Assembly: GCA_002311745.1 (NCBI GenBank)
Contig: DBZL01000033.1
Location: 86,051 to 102,195, forward strand
Direction: 5' to 3'
Length of the DNA: 16,145 nucleotides
Source of the DNA: Phycisphaerales bacterium UBA1161
GTDB lineage: Bacteria > Planctomycetota > Phycisphaerae > Tepidisphaerales > Tepidisphaeraceae
Shown here: piece by piece, positions 1 to 5,732 of the stretch
Numbering within the stretch: the stretch's first letter is position 1
How the letters are laid out: every line of letters starts with the position of its first letter
Position numbers and translations under genes: made by a program
Notes under the pieces: model-generated
Seen by the model: only the letters and a program-made list of their open reading frames with translations
Databases searched by the model: none
What the model was told of the DNA's origin: nothing

Positions 1-107
1 GAATCAAATCCGAAACCAGAATGGCGAATAGGTAACCCCTATTCTGATTTCGGGTTTCGGGTTTTGTTCTGGTTTCTGGTTTCAGGTTTTTGGTTTCGTC
101 CTAGCAT
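1..107. repeat. Heptad-repeat element with central hairpin
   Basis: This non-coding stretch downstream of aat is built from 7-nt units. The left arm (about 5-31) has AAATCCG, AAACCAG and AATGGCG. The right arm (about 46-97) has GATTTCG, GGTTTCG, GGTTTTG, TTTCTGG, TTTCAGG and TTTTTGG. Between them is an inverted repeat, GAATAGG (26-32) and CCTATTC (38-44), with a 5-nt loop. The 18-mer at 69-86 recurs exactly at 3922-3939, so this belongs to a dispersed family. It resembles in style the 7-bp STRR arrays known from cyanobacteria; its role is unknown. Confidence 0.7.
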
Positions 108-707
108 TCACCATCGACACTCTTTCCGTAGAGCGGCCTGGAGCTTCGACAAATACTGTTCGGCGGGTATTTCGATGCAGCCGAATCTTCGCAGATGCGC
201 CGTCGTCGTTTGCGTGTCGAGCAATTGGTAGCCGCGCTCGCGCAGGCGGCGGACCAGGTGCACCAGCGCCACCTTGCTGGCGTCGCGCTGGCGGTGGAAC
301 ATGCTTTCGCCGAAGAATGCCGCGCCCAGGCTCACGCCGTACAGGCCGCCGGCCAATCGCCCGCCCTTCCATGCTTCCACGCTGTGGGCCAAGCCCAGAC
401 GGTGCAGGCGCACGTAGGCGGCGATCATCTCCTCGTTGATCCAGGTTCCCTCGCGCCGATCTTCCTGACAGGCGCGCATCGTCGCCTCAAAATCGTGGTC
501 GATGCGGACTTCAAAGCCGCCTTTTTGCGGCGGCCTGTTGATCAGGGAGCGCAGCGTGCGGGGAACGTGGAACGTGTCCAGCGGGATGATGCCGCGCGGA
601 TCGGCCGTGTACCACCGGATGGTCCCCTGACCATCCGCCATCGGGAAAAACCCCGCGGCGTACCCGGCCAACAGTGTCTGCGGATCGAGCAAAACCGGGC
701 GCGGCAT
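108..707 (-). CDS. aat: Leucyl/phenylalanyl-tRNA-protein transferase
   Basis: This enzyme moves Leu or Phe from aminoacyl-tRNA to the N-terminal Arg or Lys of proteins, marking them for ClpS/ClpAP degradation (the N-degron pathway), in the cytoplasm. The 199-aa product has the family motifs: FFPMADGQGTIRWYTADPR near the N-terminus, then GTWI, LAHSVEAW, GGLYGVSLGAAFFGESMF, DASKVAL, and DTQTTTAHLRRFG near the C-terminus. E. coli Aat is about 234 aa, so the length is slightly short but complete. I chose the ATG at 705-707 because the homologous region starts there (MPRPVLLDP). An in-frame TTG at 759-761 would overlap the fkbM stop as a coupled start but adds 18 residues unlike the family. It lies 51 bp after the fkbM gene on the same strand and is probably cotranscribed. 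No strong Shine-Dalgarno sequence is visible. Confidence 0.93.
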   Translation of the reverse strand: MPRPVLLDPQTLLAGYAAGFFPMADGQGTIRWYTADPRGIIPLDTFHVPRTLRSLINRPPQKGGFEVRIDHDFEATMRACQEDRREGTWINEEMIAAYVRLHRLGLAHSVEAWKGGRLAGGLYGVSLGAAFFGESMFHRQRDASKVALVHLVRRLRERGYQLLDTQTTTAHLRRFGCIEIPAEQYLSKLQAALRKECRW

Positions 708-757
708 AACCGGAGGTGAAGCGCTGCACAGCGCTTTATGTCGGCAAAGGCAAAATG

Positions 758-1594
758 TCAACCCACCTTCAACACCGACGACTGCTCAAGCCCCGCAGGC
801 AGAAGAAAAATGTCAATCCATCCCTCGGTGCTCCGCCATAGGTGGAACATGTCGATGAGCATCTGCTGGCTCAGGGGCACCAGGTGCGACGCGGCGTCCA
901 TGAAGGGGGCGTATCGGAATTGCCTGATGAATTCGAGCAGCTCCGCCACGTGCGAGCCGTGCAACGCCAACGTCCTCGGTTGGAACTCCATGCGGACCAG
1001 CGGACGCTGGCCCTGGCGGCCGATAAACTGGCGGGCGCCTTGCAGCACCTTGATGTCGTGCCCTTCGGTGTCGATGTGCATGAAGGTCACGTCGCGAATT
1101 TCCAACGGCATCGCCGCGTCCAGCGTCACCGCCTGGACCTCTTCGGATTGATCCATGTCGCGGTCGTTGGGGTACAAACTGCTGCTGCCGGTGCTCTGCG
1201 TGTTCACAAAGAACCGGGCCGTGCCCGCCCGGTCGGATACCGCCATGGGAAACAACTGCACGTTGGTGATGTGGTTCAGCTCGATGTTCTTCCTGAACAG
1301 TTCGACGTGCGCCGGCAGCGGCTCGAAGCAATAACATCGTTGGAAGAATTCGGCCGCCACGATGGTGTCGGTGCCGATGTTGGCGCCGACCTCCAGGAAT
1401 GACCCGCCTCGGGCGGCGTTCTTGTACAGATTGCACAAGAATCCAAAGTCCCACGGGCGCGTGAACTGGAACACCGTCCCGATGAAAGCTCCCTTAGGAA
1501 CGTAGATGCGCTTGGGCGGCTTTCCTTCGATGGGAAAGAGATGTTGCACGACCTCCAGCTCGCCGTCTGCGAAATTGCCGGTGGTCGACCCCAT
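758..1594 (-). CDS. FkbM-family SAM-dependent methyltransferase
   Basis: The product is a 278-aa class I methyltransferase of the FkbM type, which O-methylates sugars or small molecules. The SAM-binding motif I is FLEVGANIGTDT (about residues 66-77), followed by the acidic FEPLPAHVELFRKNIELN (90-107) and the FkbM hallmark HIDTEGHDIKVLQGA (about 173-187). I set the start at the ATG at 1592-1594; an in-frame TTG start at 1642 would add 16 residues unlike the family. No signal peptide is visible. It is divergent from the radical SAM gene (139 bp between starts) and precedes aat. The substrate cannot be read from sequence. FkbM proteins often act in O-antigen or glycan modification, so a link with the GT41 glycosyltransferases at the other end of the window is possible but unproven. 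Confidence 0.9.
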   Translation of the reverse strand: MGSTTGNFADGELEVVQHLFPIEGKPPKRIYVPKGAFIGTVFQFTRPWDFGFLCNLYKNAARGGSFLEVGANIGTDTIVAAEFFQRCYCFEPLPAHVELFRKNIELNHITNVQLFPMAVSDRAGTARFFVNTQSTGSSSLYPNDRDMDQSEEVQAVTLDAAMPLEIRDVTFMHIDTEGHDIKVLQGARQFIGRQGQRPLVRMEFQPRTLALHGSHVAELLEFIRQFRYAPFMDAASHLVPLSQQMLIDMFHLWRSTEGWIDIFLLPAGLEQSSVLKVG

Positions 1595-1613
1595 GTGACA
1601 AACCGCAGAACGT

Positions 1614-1642
1614 AGAGTATGGCTCCGCTCAGCCCGACGCAA
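1614..1642 (-). promoter_or_regulatory. Possible promoter for fkbM-aat
   Basis: Read on the minus strand, TTGCGT (1637-1642) and TACTCT (1614-1619) are separated by 17 nt, and the -10 ends 19 nt before the fkbM ATG. Each box keeps only about half of the sigma-70 consensus, so this is a weak call based mainly on spacing and position. Confidence 0.25.
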
Positions 1643-1733
1643 GCGGTTTCATCCGCCCACGCCTCAAAGGTGTTTGTTTCGGGTCGATCAAATCTTTTTG
1701 CCCCATCGTGCCGCCTGGGCGGGGATAGCTAAA

Positions 1734-2843
1734 ATGCAGAAACGCCCCATGTCCTGTGGTCAGTCCAAACCCGTTCCGCTTTCCGTCCGCGGCCGCGGCG
1801 CCGCCTCCAATCCCGCCAATCGCTTCGAAAAGCTGGACATCATCCCCGACGGCGATGCTCTGGATGCCGATGCCCTGGACGCCGATGCCCCCCGCGCCGC
1901 CCTGGCCACGATCTACCTCAAGGACACCACGCGCAGCATCATCGCCACCAACGATAGCCCCGACGTCGGTTTCGACGCCAGCATCAACCCCTACCGCGGC
2001 TGCGAACATGGATGCATCTATTGCTACGCCCGCCCGTTTCACGAATACCTCGGCTTTTCCTGCGGGCTGGACTTTGAAACCAAAATCCTGGTCAAGATGG
2101 ATGCCCCGCGGCTGTTGCACCGGGAACTGTCTTGGCCCCAATGGCAACCGCGGCCGCTGCAGATGAGCGGCGTGACCGATTGCTACCAACCCATCGAGCG
2201 CAAGCTCCAGCTCACCCGGCAATGCCTGGCCGTGCTGGCCGAGTTCCGCAACCCCGTCACCATCGTCACCAAGAATGCCCTGGTGCAGCGCGACCTCGAC
2301 CTGCTTCAAGAGCTTGCCGCGCACCACGCGGCGATCGTGCTGTTTTCCATTACGACGCTGGATGCGGATTTGGCGCGCGTGATGGAGCCGCGCACGGCCG
2401 TGCCGCGGCGGCGCTTGGAGGCGATGGGGCAACTGGCGGCGGCGGGAATTCCCGTGGGCGTGATGGCCGCGCCCATCATTCCCGGTCTCAACGATCATGA
2501 AATCCCGGCGATTTTGCGGGCGGCGGCCGACGCCGGCGCCGCCTGGGCCGGCTACGAACCGCTCCGCCTTCCCCACGCGGTGGCGACCCTGTTTGTTGAC
2601 TGGCTTTCTCTCCATTTCCCCGACCGAAAGGAAAAAATCCTCGGGCGCATCCGTGCCATGCGCAACGGCAAACTCAATGACCCCAACTTCGGCTCGCGCA
2701 TGCGCGGAAGCGGCCTCTGGGCCGAGCAACTCAAATTGATGTTCCACCTGGCCAAGCGCAAGGCCGGCCTGGATCGACCGTATCCCAGCCTATCCGTAGC
2801 GGCGTTCCGCCGGCCGCCTCAGCCGCAATTGACGTTATGGTGA
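1734..2843 (+). CDS. PA0069-family radical SAM protein (spore photoproduct lyase-like)
   Basis: The 369-aa product is a radical SAM enzyme with the cluster motif C-x3-C-x2-C in YRGCEHGCIYCYARP (Cys at about 90, 94 and 97). The flanking text, GFDASINPYRG before it and HEYLGFSCGLDFETKILVK after it, is characteristic of the PA0069/Rv2578c family, annotated as SPL-like with no established substrate. The family's usual opening, RGRGAASNPANRFE, begins about 20 residues from the ATG at 1734, which supports that start over an in-frame TTG at 1674. A GGGG run about 9 nt before the ATG may act as a weak ribosome site. The gene stands alone, divergent from fkbM and convergent with the hydrolase gene, with only 16 bp between the stops. 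A short in-frame tandem repeat encodes DALDA twice near residues 41-50. Confidence 0.92.
   Translation: MQKRPMSCGQSKPVPLSVRGRGAASNPANRFEKLDIIPDGDALDADALDADAPRAALATIYLKDTTRSIIATNDSPDVGFDASINPYRGCEHGCIYCYARPFHEYLGFSCGLDFETKILVKMDAPRLLHRELSWPQWQPRPLQMSGVTDCYQPIERKLQLTRQCLAVLAEFRNPVTIVTKNALVQRDLDLLQELAAHHAAIVLFSITTLDADLARVMEPRTAVPRRRLEAMGQLAAAGIPVGVMAAPIIPGLNDHEIPAILRAAADAGAAWAGYEPLRLPHAVATLFVDWLSLHFPDRKEKILGRIRAMRNGKLNDPNFGSRMRGSGLWAEQLKLMFHLAKRKAGLDRPYPSLSVAAFRRPPQPQLTLW
1854..1889 (+). repeat. 15-bp in-frame tandem repeat inside the radical SAM gene
   Basis: GATGCYCTGGAYGCC occurs twice (1854-1868, 1869-1883) and is followed by a third partial unit (1884-1889). It encodes two DALDA units plus DA, in the variable linker between the RGRG motif and the catalytic domain. 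The 15-bp period keeps the frame, consistent with slippage in a tolerant linker. Confidence 0.75.
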
Positions 2844-2859
2844 CGCCGCCGGCCGCGAC

Positions 2860-3810
2860 CTATCCGGGCATGGCCGCCGACAAAAATTCCTCGATCCGCC
2901 GGCGATACTGCTGCGGATCGTGGCAAATCCCCAGCACGTGATGCACCTCGTCCAGCTCCCAGTAAACGCTTGGCCCGCGCTTCGGATCGCGCGCCGCCAC
3001 CGCCGCCGCCAGAAGCGCCAAATCCTGGCGCCCAACGTACGGATCATCCCCGCTGGCGATCACCATGAGCGGGCAGGAAACGTCCCGAATCGTCCGCAGC
3101 GGCGCAACCGCCGCAAAATCGCATCGCGCCATCCACTGCGCCACTCGCAGCGCCAGCCGCTGAAACGGCGTCCCCGGCGTCCCCAGGCGCTGGCCATGCT
3201 CCGCGGCCGCGTGGGCAAAATCCGCGTAGGGCGATTCCAGGATCACGGCATGGATTTTCGGCGCATCCGCCAGCGCCGCCGCGGCCGCGGCCACCGCCGC
3301 TCCCAGACTCACGCCAAAGAGCACCAATTGCCGCGTCTGCTCCGGCCGATCCGCCTTGAGTTGGTTGATTACCTGGATCAGATCATGCCTCTCCCAAAAC
3401 CCCGCCGAGCAGCAAGTCCCGCCGCTCTCGCCATGGGCCCGCAGATCCAGCGCCAGGATGTGGAATCCCAGATCGCGCCACAGCGGCGCCCACGCGATGC
3501 CGCCCACCTTGGCATCCGCGTATCCGTGCAGAATCACGACGCATCGTCCCTGCGCTTGTCGGTTCTCGATCCACCACGCGGCCAAGCTCAGCTTTTTGCC
3601 CGTCGATTCATCGATGACTTGGAACGGGGCATCCTCAAAATCCAGACCCAAATCCGCCGGCGAGAGTCTGCCCAGCTTGACCAACGCCCGCGCATCGCTC
3701 ATCCGCGGCGGCCTCAGGAGCAGGCGAGCCATCAGCCAAACAGCAACGCCCGCCCAGGCGATGCCGAAAACGGCCAGCACCAGGGCGAGCATCAGCAGAG
3801 AGCGCAGCAT
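2860..3810 (-). CDS. Membrane-anchored alpha/beta hydrolase
   Basis: The 316-aa product begins with a hydrophobic segment (about residues 3-33, LRSLLMLALVLAVFGIAWAG onward) that is probably an uncleaved anchor or signal. A serine-hydrolase fold follows: oxyanion HG in VVILHGYAD (about 95-96), RAHGESGG (124-131), the nucleophile elbow GVSLG with Ser168, an acidic residue in ASGDDPYVG (255/256), and a His in EVHHVLG (290/291). This resembles the BAAT/acyl-CoA thioester hydrolase and dipeptidyl-peptidase-like lipase groups, but the substrate is not predictable. I chose the ATG at 3808-3810. An upstream ATG at 3885 would give 25 residues coded entirely by heptad-repeat DNA and lying before the membrane segment. 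TATTAT ends 6 nt before the chosen ATG and there is no Shine-Dalgarno, which suggests a leaderless message. Confidence 0.88.
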   Translation of the reverse strand: MLRSLLMLALVLAVFGIAWAGVAVWLMARLLLRPPRMSDARALVKLGRLSPADLGLDFEDAPFQVIDESTGKKLSLAAWWIENRQAQGRCVVILHGYADAKVGGIAWAPLWRDLGFHILALDLRAHGESGGTCCSAGFWERHDLIQVINQLKADRPEQTRQLVLFGVSLGAAVAAAAAALADAPKIHAVILESPYADFAHAAAEHGQRLGTPGTPFQRLALRVAQWMARCDFAAVAPLRTIRDVSCPLMVIASGDDPYVGRQDLALLAAAVAARDPKRGPSVYWELDEVHHVLGICHDPQQYRRRIEEFLSAAMPG

Positions 3811-3816
3811 GCGTGG

Positions 3817-3822
3817 ATAATA
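3817..3822 (-). promoter_or_regulatory. -10 box, putative leaderless start of the hydrolase gene
   Basis: On the minus strand TATTAT (5/6 match to TATAAT) is followed by 6 nt and then the ATG at 3810. Transcription would start at or next to the A of the ATG. No good -35 is visible; the -35 zone lies in the heptad-repeat element. See the similar sites upstream of tatC, the GlmU-like gene and trpS. Confidence 0.45.
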
Positions 3823-3823
3823 C

Positions 3824-3940
3824 CGAAATCCGAAACCCGAATGACGAGTCAAACCCTGAAACCCGAATACCCCGCTTTTCCTCATTCGTCATTTGTCATT
3901 CGTCATTCGTCATTCCGATTCCTGGTTTCTGGTTTCAGGA
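3824..3940. repeat. Heptad-repeat element with opposed arms
   Basis: The left arm contains CGAAATC, CGAAACC, CGAATGA and, further on, CGAATAC. The right arm (about 3883-3916) contains TCATTCG, TCATTTG, TCATTCG and TCATTCG, the reverse complement of the CGAATGA unit, so the two arms can pair as a large imperfect hairpin. The 18-mer CTGGTTTCTGGTTTCAGG at 3922-3939 is identical to 69-86. The element fills most of the space between the divergent hydrolase and LysM genes. The remainder, about 3941-4017, shows no clear feature. Confidence 0.75.
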
Positions 3941-4017
3941 CTAAAGTTCCTGGCCCCGGGCGTCCGATAAATGCTGGGATACCGGGCCGCTTTGGCCAGG
4001 CAAACAGTCTTTTGAGC

Positions 4018-4023
4018 AAGGAG
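4018..4023 (+). promoter_or_regulatory. Shine-Dalgarno of the LysM gene, decides a GTG start
   Basis: AAGGAG sits 6 nt before the GTG at 4030. This fixes the start of the lipoprotein within a much longer open frame that runs antisense through the hydrolase gene. Confidence 0.75.
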
Positions 4024-4029
4024 TCTGCC

Positions 4030-4410
4030 GTGAAACTCGCAACCACGTCGCTCGTCGTATTGGCTCTGGTGACCGCTTTCGGGTGCCAACAGCAAAAGAA
4101 GCCCGATGCCAGCACGATGGACCTGTCAGGCCAGCCGACGGTGACGGCCGCGGCGACCCCGACCGCGGCTCCGGCCGCGTACGCGCCGCCGGTGCAGACC
4201 CCCGCTGCTGATGCGGCCCTCAGCACCTCCACACCGTCAACCAGCCTCACCGCTTCCGGCAACTCCTACACCATCAAGCCCGGCGATACGCTTTGGAAGA
4301 TCGCCTCGACGCACTACGGTGACGGACGCAAGTGGCACCAGATCGCCGACGCCAACCCCGGCCTGACCCCGAGCAAACTCCGCGTCGGCCAGACCATTGC
4401 CCTGCCGTAA
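4030..4410 (+). CDS. LysM-domain lipoprotein
   Basis: The 126-aa product starts at GTG. It has a short lipoprotein signal peptide (MKLATTSLVVLALVTAFGC) with a lipobox-like AFGC and lipidated Cys at residue 19. A low-complexity Ala/Pro/Thr linker follows (about 30-77). One C-terminal LysM repeat spans about 80-125: YTIKPGDTLWKIASTHYGDG, then W, IADANPGL, and LRVGQTIALP. LysM binds the N-acetylglucosamine backbone of peptidoglycan, so the protein is probably tethered to a membrane and touches the cell wall. The YGDGRKWHQIADANP spacing resembles the single-LysM proteins often called LysM peptidoglycan-binding proteins. There is no enzymatic domain. The gene is monocistronic and ends in a strong intrinsic terminator. 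Confidence 0.9.
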   Translation: MKLATTSLVVLALVTAFGCQQQKKPDASTMDLSGQPTVTAAATPTAAPAAYAPPVQTPAADAALSTSTPSTSLTASGNSYTIKPGDTLWKIASTHYGDGRKWHQIADANPGLTPSKLRVGQTIALP

Positions 4411-4437
4411 CTTCTGTGCCCAACCAGACTGCGAGAG

Positions 4438-4472
4438 GCCCGAGCCGCCCATCGGCGGCTCATGGGCTTTTT
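4438..4472 (+). terminator. Rho-independent terminator of the LysM gene
   Basis: GAGCCGCC (4442-4449) and GGCGGCTC (4454-4461) form a perfect 8-bp stem with a CATC loop. GCCC (4438-4441) and GGGC (4464-4467) extend it past an AT bulge, and TTTTT (4468-4472) follows. It begins 27 nt after the LysM stop. Its distal arm overlaps the last codons and stop of the truncated tatC copy on the other strand. Confidence 0.88.
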
Positions 4473-4586
4473 GCGGACTTGGAACTCAGCTTCGCCAGGA
4501 AAATCCCAAACTCGTACAGCAGCACCAAGGGGATCATCAGGGCGATGGTGGCGGTCACCATGTCGCCGGGGGCCAGGGCGGCGGTT
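4460..4586 (-). pseudogene. tatC: 3'-terminal fragment of tatC (stump)
   Basis: Read on the minus strand this segment encodes the last 41 residues of a TatC protein and a stop, TGA at 4460-4462. It runs in one frame from the equivalent of residue 277 of the intact TatC through APGDMVTATIALM, LLYEFGIFLAKL, and then its own tail SSKSAKSP. The intact gene ends GVKRSKS instead. Upstream of 4586 the frame hits a stop and homology ends, so there is no gene body. Within the shared 100 bp it differs from intact tatC at four bases: two silent, one Val285-to-Met, one Ala277-to-Thr. It looks like the original tatC end left behind after the intervening DNA arrived. Confidence 0.8.
4487..4586 (+). repeat. 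Direct repeat, left copy (tatC 3' end)
   Basis: This 100-bp copy matches 6589-6688 at a constant offset of 2,102, with mismatches only at 4528, 4556, 4561 and 4585. Homology stops sharply on both sides. Confidence 0.93.
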
Positions 4587-4612
4587 CACACACTTCCTTG
4601 AAGGGCTATAAT
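4585..4612 (+). promoter_or_regulatory. Near-consensus promoter of the two-gene operon
   Basis: TTCACA (4585-4590, 5/6 to TTGACA) and TATAAT (4607-4612, 6/6) are separated by 16 nt. The predicted transcript begins near 4619, about 25 nt before the ATG at 4644. The -35 box begins on the last two bases of the left repeat, so the promoter belongs to the inserted DNA. It is the best sigma-70-type promoter in the window. Confidence 0.65.
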
Positions 4613-4643
4613 ACCGGTACACTTGGTCCATCGGCGAGCTGTC

Positions 4644-5699
4644 ATGATGGTCCCTAAACTGTCTCCGGCGCTGATCTCTGAATCCACGGAAACGTTGGTG
4701 AGCCTCCACGTCCCCACGTGCGAGCGCGTTGCGGCGGTTTTGGCCCGACACGTGATCCCCATCGACCAGGAGGACACGAAGCTCCCTGAACTTTCGCGAA
4801 CCGAGATCGGGAACTTCTACCTATTCCTTGTGGCAATTTGCCACCAAACTTCCCCGAAGGGACTTCCTCCTCTTGCCGGTAAGGTGAACGGACGTTCCCT
4901 ACGCGGGTGGGATTATCTCTCGGCGCGATTGGAGGGCGATTCTGCCACCGACCACTCTCTTTTGGCCCCGAAGGAATGGGGCCATATGACTGGTGAGAGA
5001 CTGGCGTGCCTCTTTAGAGATTCGGAGGCCGGTGATCGGCTGACGGAACCGGGCGCCCGCGCATTGCTCATCCGCAATCTCGGCGAGGTAATGGAACGGA
5101 ACGCCTGGAAGGCGGCGGAGGACATTTACGAAAAGAGCGGTCACCGAATTGCGCAGGGTTCCGCGAATCTCCTGGAATTGCTTTCGCGCTTCCGAGCCTA
5201 TGACGACCCCGTTTGCAAGAAAAGCTATTTTTTCCTCGGTGTAATGCGAAATGCCGGACTGTGGAGTTACGTTGACAATGAGAACCTTGGCGCTCCGGTG
5301 GATTATCATGAGGTCCGCGGCCACTTACGCATCGGCACAGTCACGGTGCACGACGCTGGCCTCCGTGAGAAGCTCTTTCGCGGCGAGCCTGTTAATGCTG
5401 AAGAGGACATTGCTATTCGGCGAGCGGTCCTTGAAGCCATTCTTTTGCTTTCCCGGCTGACCGGTCTCAAGAATCCGAGCCAGCTCCATTATCTTTTCTG
5501 GAATGTGTTTCGATCCTGCTGCACAAGGGAATCGCCGCATTGTTTCCGCTGCCCTTCTCGATGCACCTTGCCTGAGCGCTACGTACCGTTGGCAATTCAC
5601 GAGGACGGAGTGCGACGTTGCCCGTTTTCATCCGTCTGTCAAAGCGCCGGCAGGGAGCCGAAATTGCTTGAGCACGTATTCAAAACCGACTACTATTGA
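4644..5699 (+). CDS. Uncharacterised Cys-cluster protein, possible N-glycosylase fold
   Basis: The product is 351 aa from the first of two adjacent ATGs (4644, 4647); an in-frame TTG at 4623 is less likely because it would leave almost no 5' leader. I do not recognise it with certainty. The middle (about residues 186-270) reads DDPVCKKSYFFLG, then APVDYHEVRGHLRIG, LFRGEPV and EEDIAIRRAVLEA. That order and spacing resemble the queuosine-salvage (DUF2419/Qng1) and HhH-GPD glycosylase superfamily, where a conserved DY(R/H) segment precedes the catalytic region. The C-terminus has C293-x6-C300-x2-C303-x3-C307, close to the endonuclease III iron-sulfur loop (x6, x2, x5), plus C326-x5-C332. An Fe-S or zinc site is plausible. 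No signal peptide or membrane segment is visible. It is first in an operon with the membrane protein at 5733. N-glycosylase activity on a nucleoside or modified base is inference; the coding call is firm. Confidence 0.8.
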   Translation: MMVPKLSPALISESTETLVSLHVPTCERVAAVLARHVIPIDQEDTKLPELSRTEIGNFYLFLVAICHQTSPKGLPPLAGKVNGRSLRGWDYLSARLEGDSATDHSLLAPKEWGHMTGERLACLFRDSEAGDRLTEPGARALLIRNLGEVMERNAWKAAEDIYEKSGHRIAQGSANLLELLSRFRAYDDPVCKKSYFFLGVMRNAGLWSYVDNENLGAPVDYHEVRGHLRIGTVTVHDAGLREKLFRGEPVNAEEDIAIRRAVLEAILLLSRLTGLKNPSQLHYLFWNVFRSCCTRESPHCFRCPSRCTLPERYVPLAIHEDGVRRCPFSSVCQSAGREPKLLEHVFKTDYY

Positions 5700-5732
5700 C
5701 CACGTCGTTGTCGTCTAGCGGAAGACGGAAGC

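Noticed and set aside
3824..3940. CRISPR-like array
   Set aside because: The units are 7 nt with no unique spacers between them, and they occur in both orientations. This is a short tandem repeat, not repeat-spacer DNA.
2920..4029. Plus-strand open frame continuous with the LysM lipoprotein
   Set aside because: It is antisense to the hydrolase and passes through heptad repeats. The GTG at 4030 has a good Shine-Dalgarno and is followed at once by a lipoprotein signal peptide.
3960..4029. Riboswitch in the LysM leader
   Set aside because: GGCC pairs and a GCAAAC-like word are present, but they do not assemble into a c-di-GMP or other riboswitch consensus that I can recognise.
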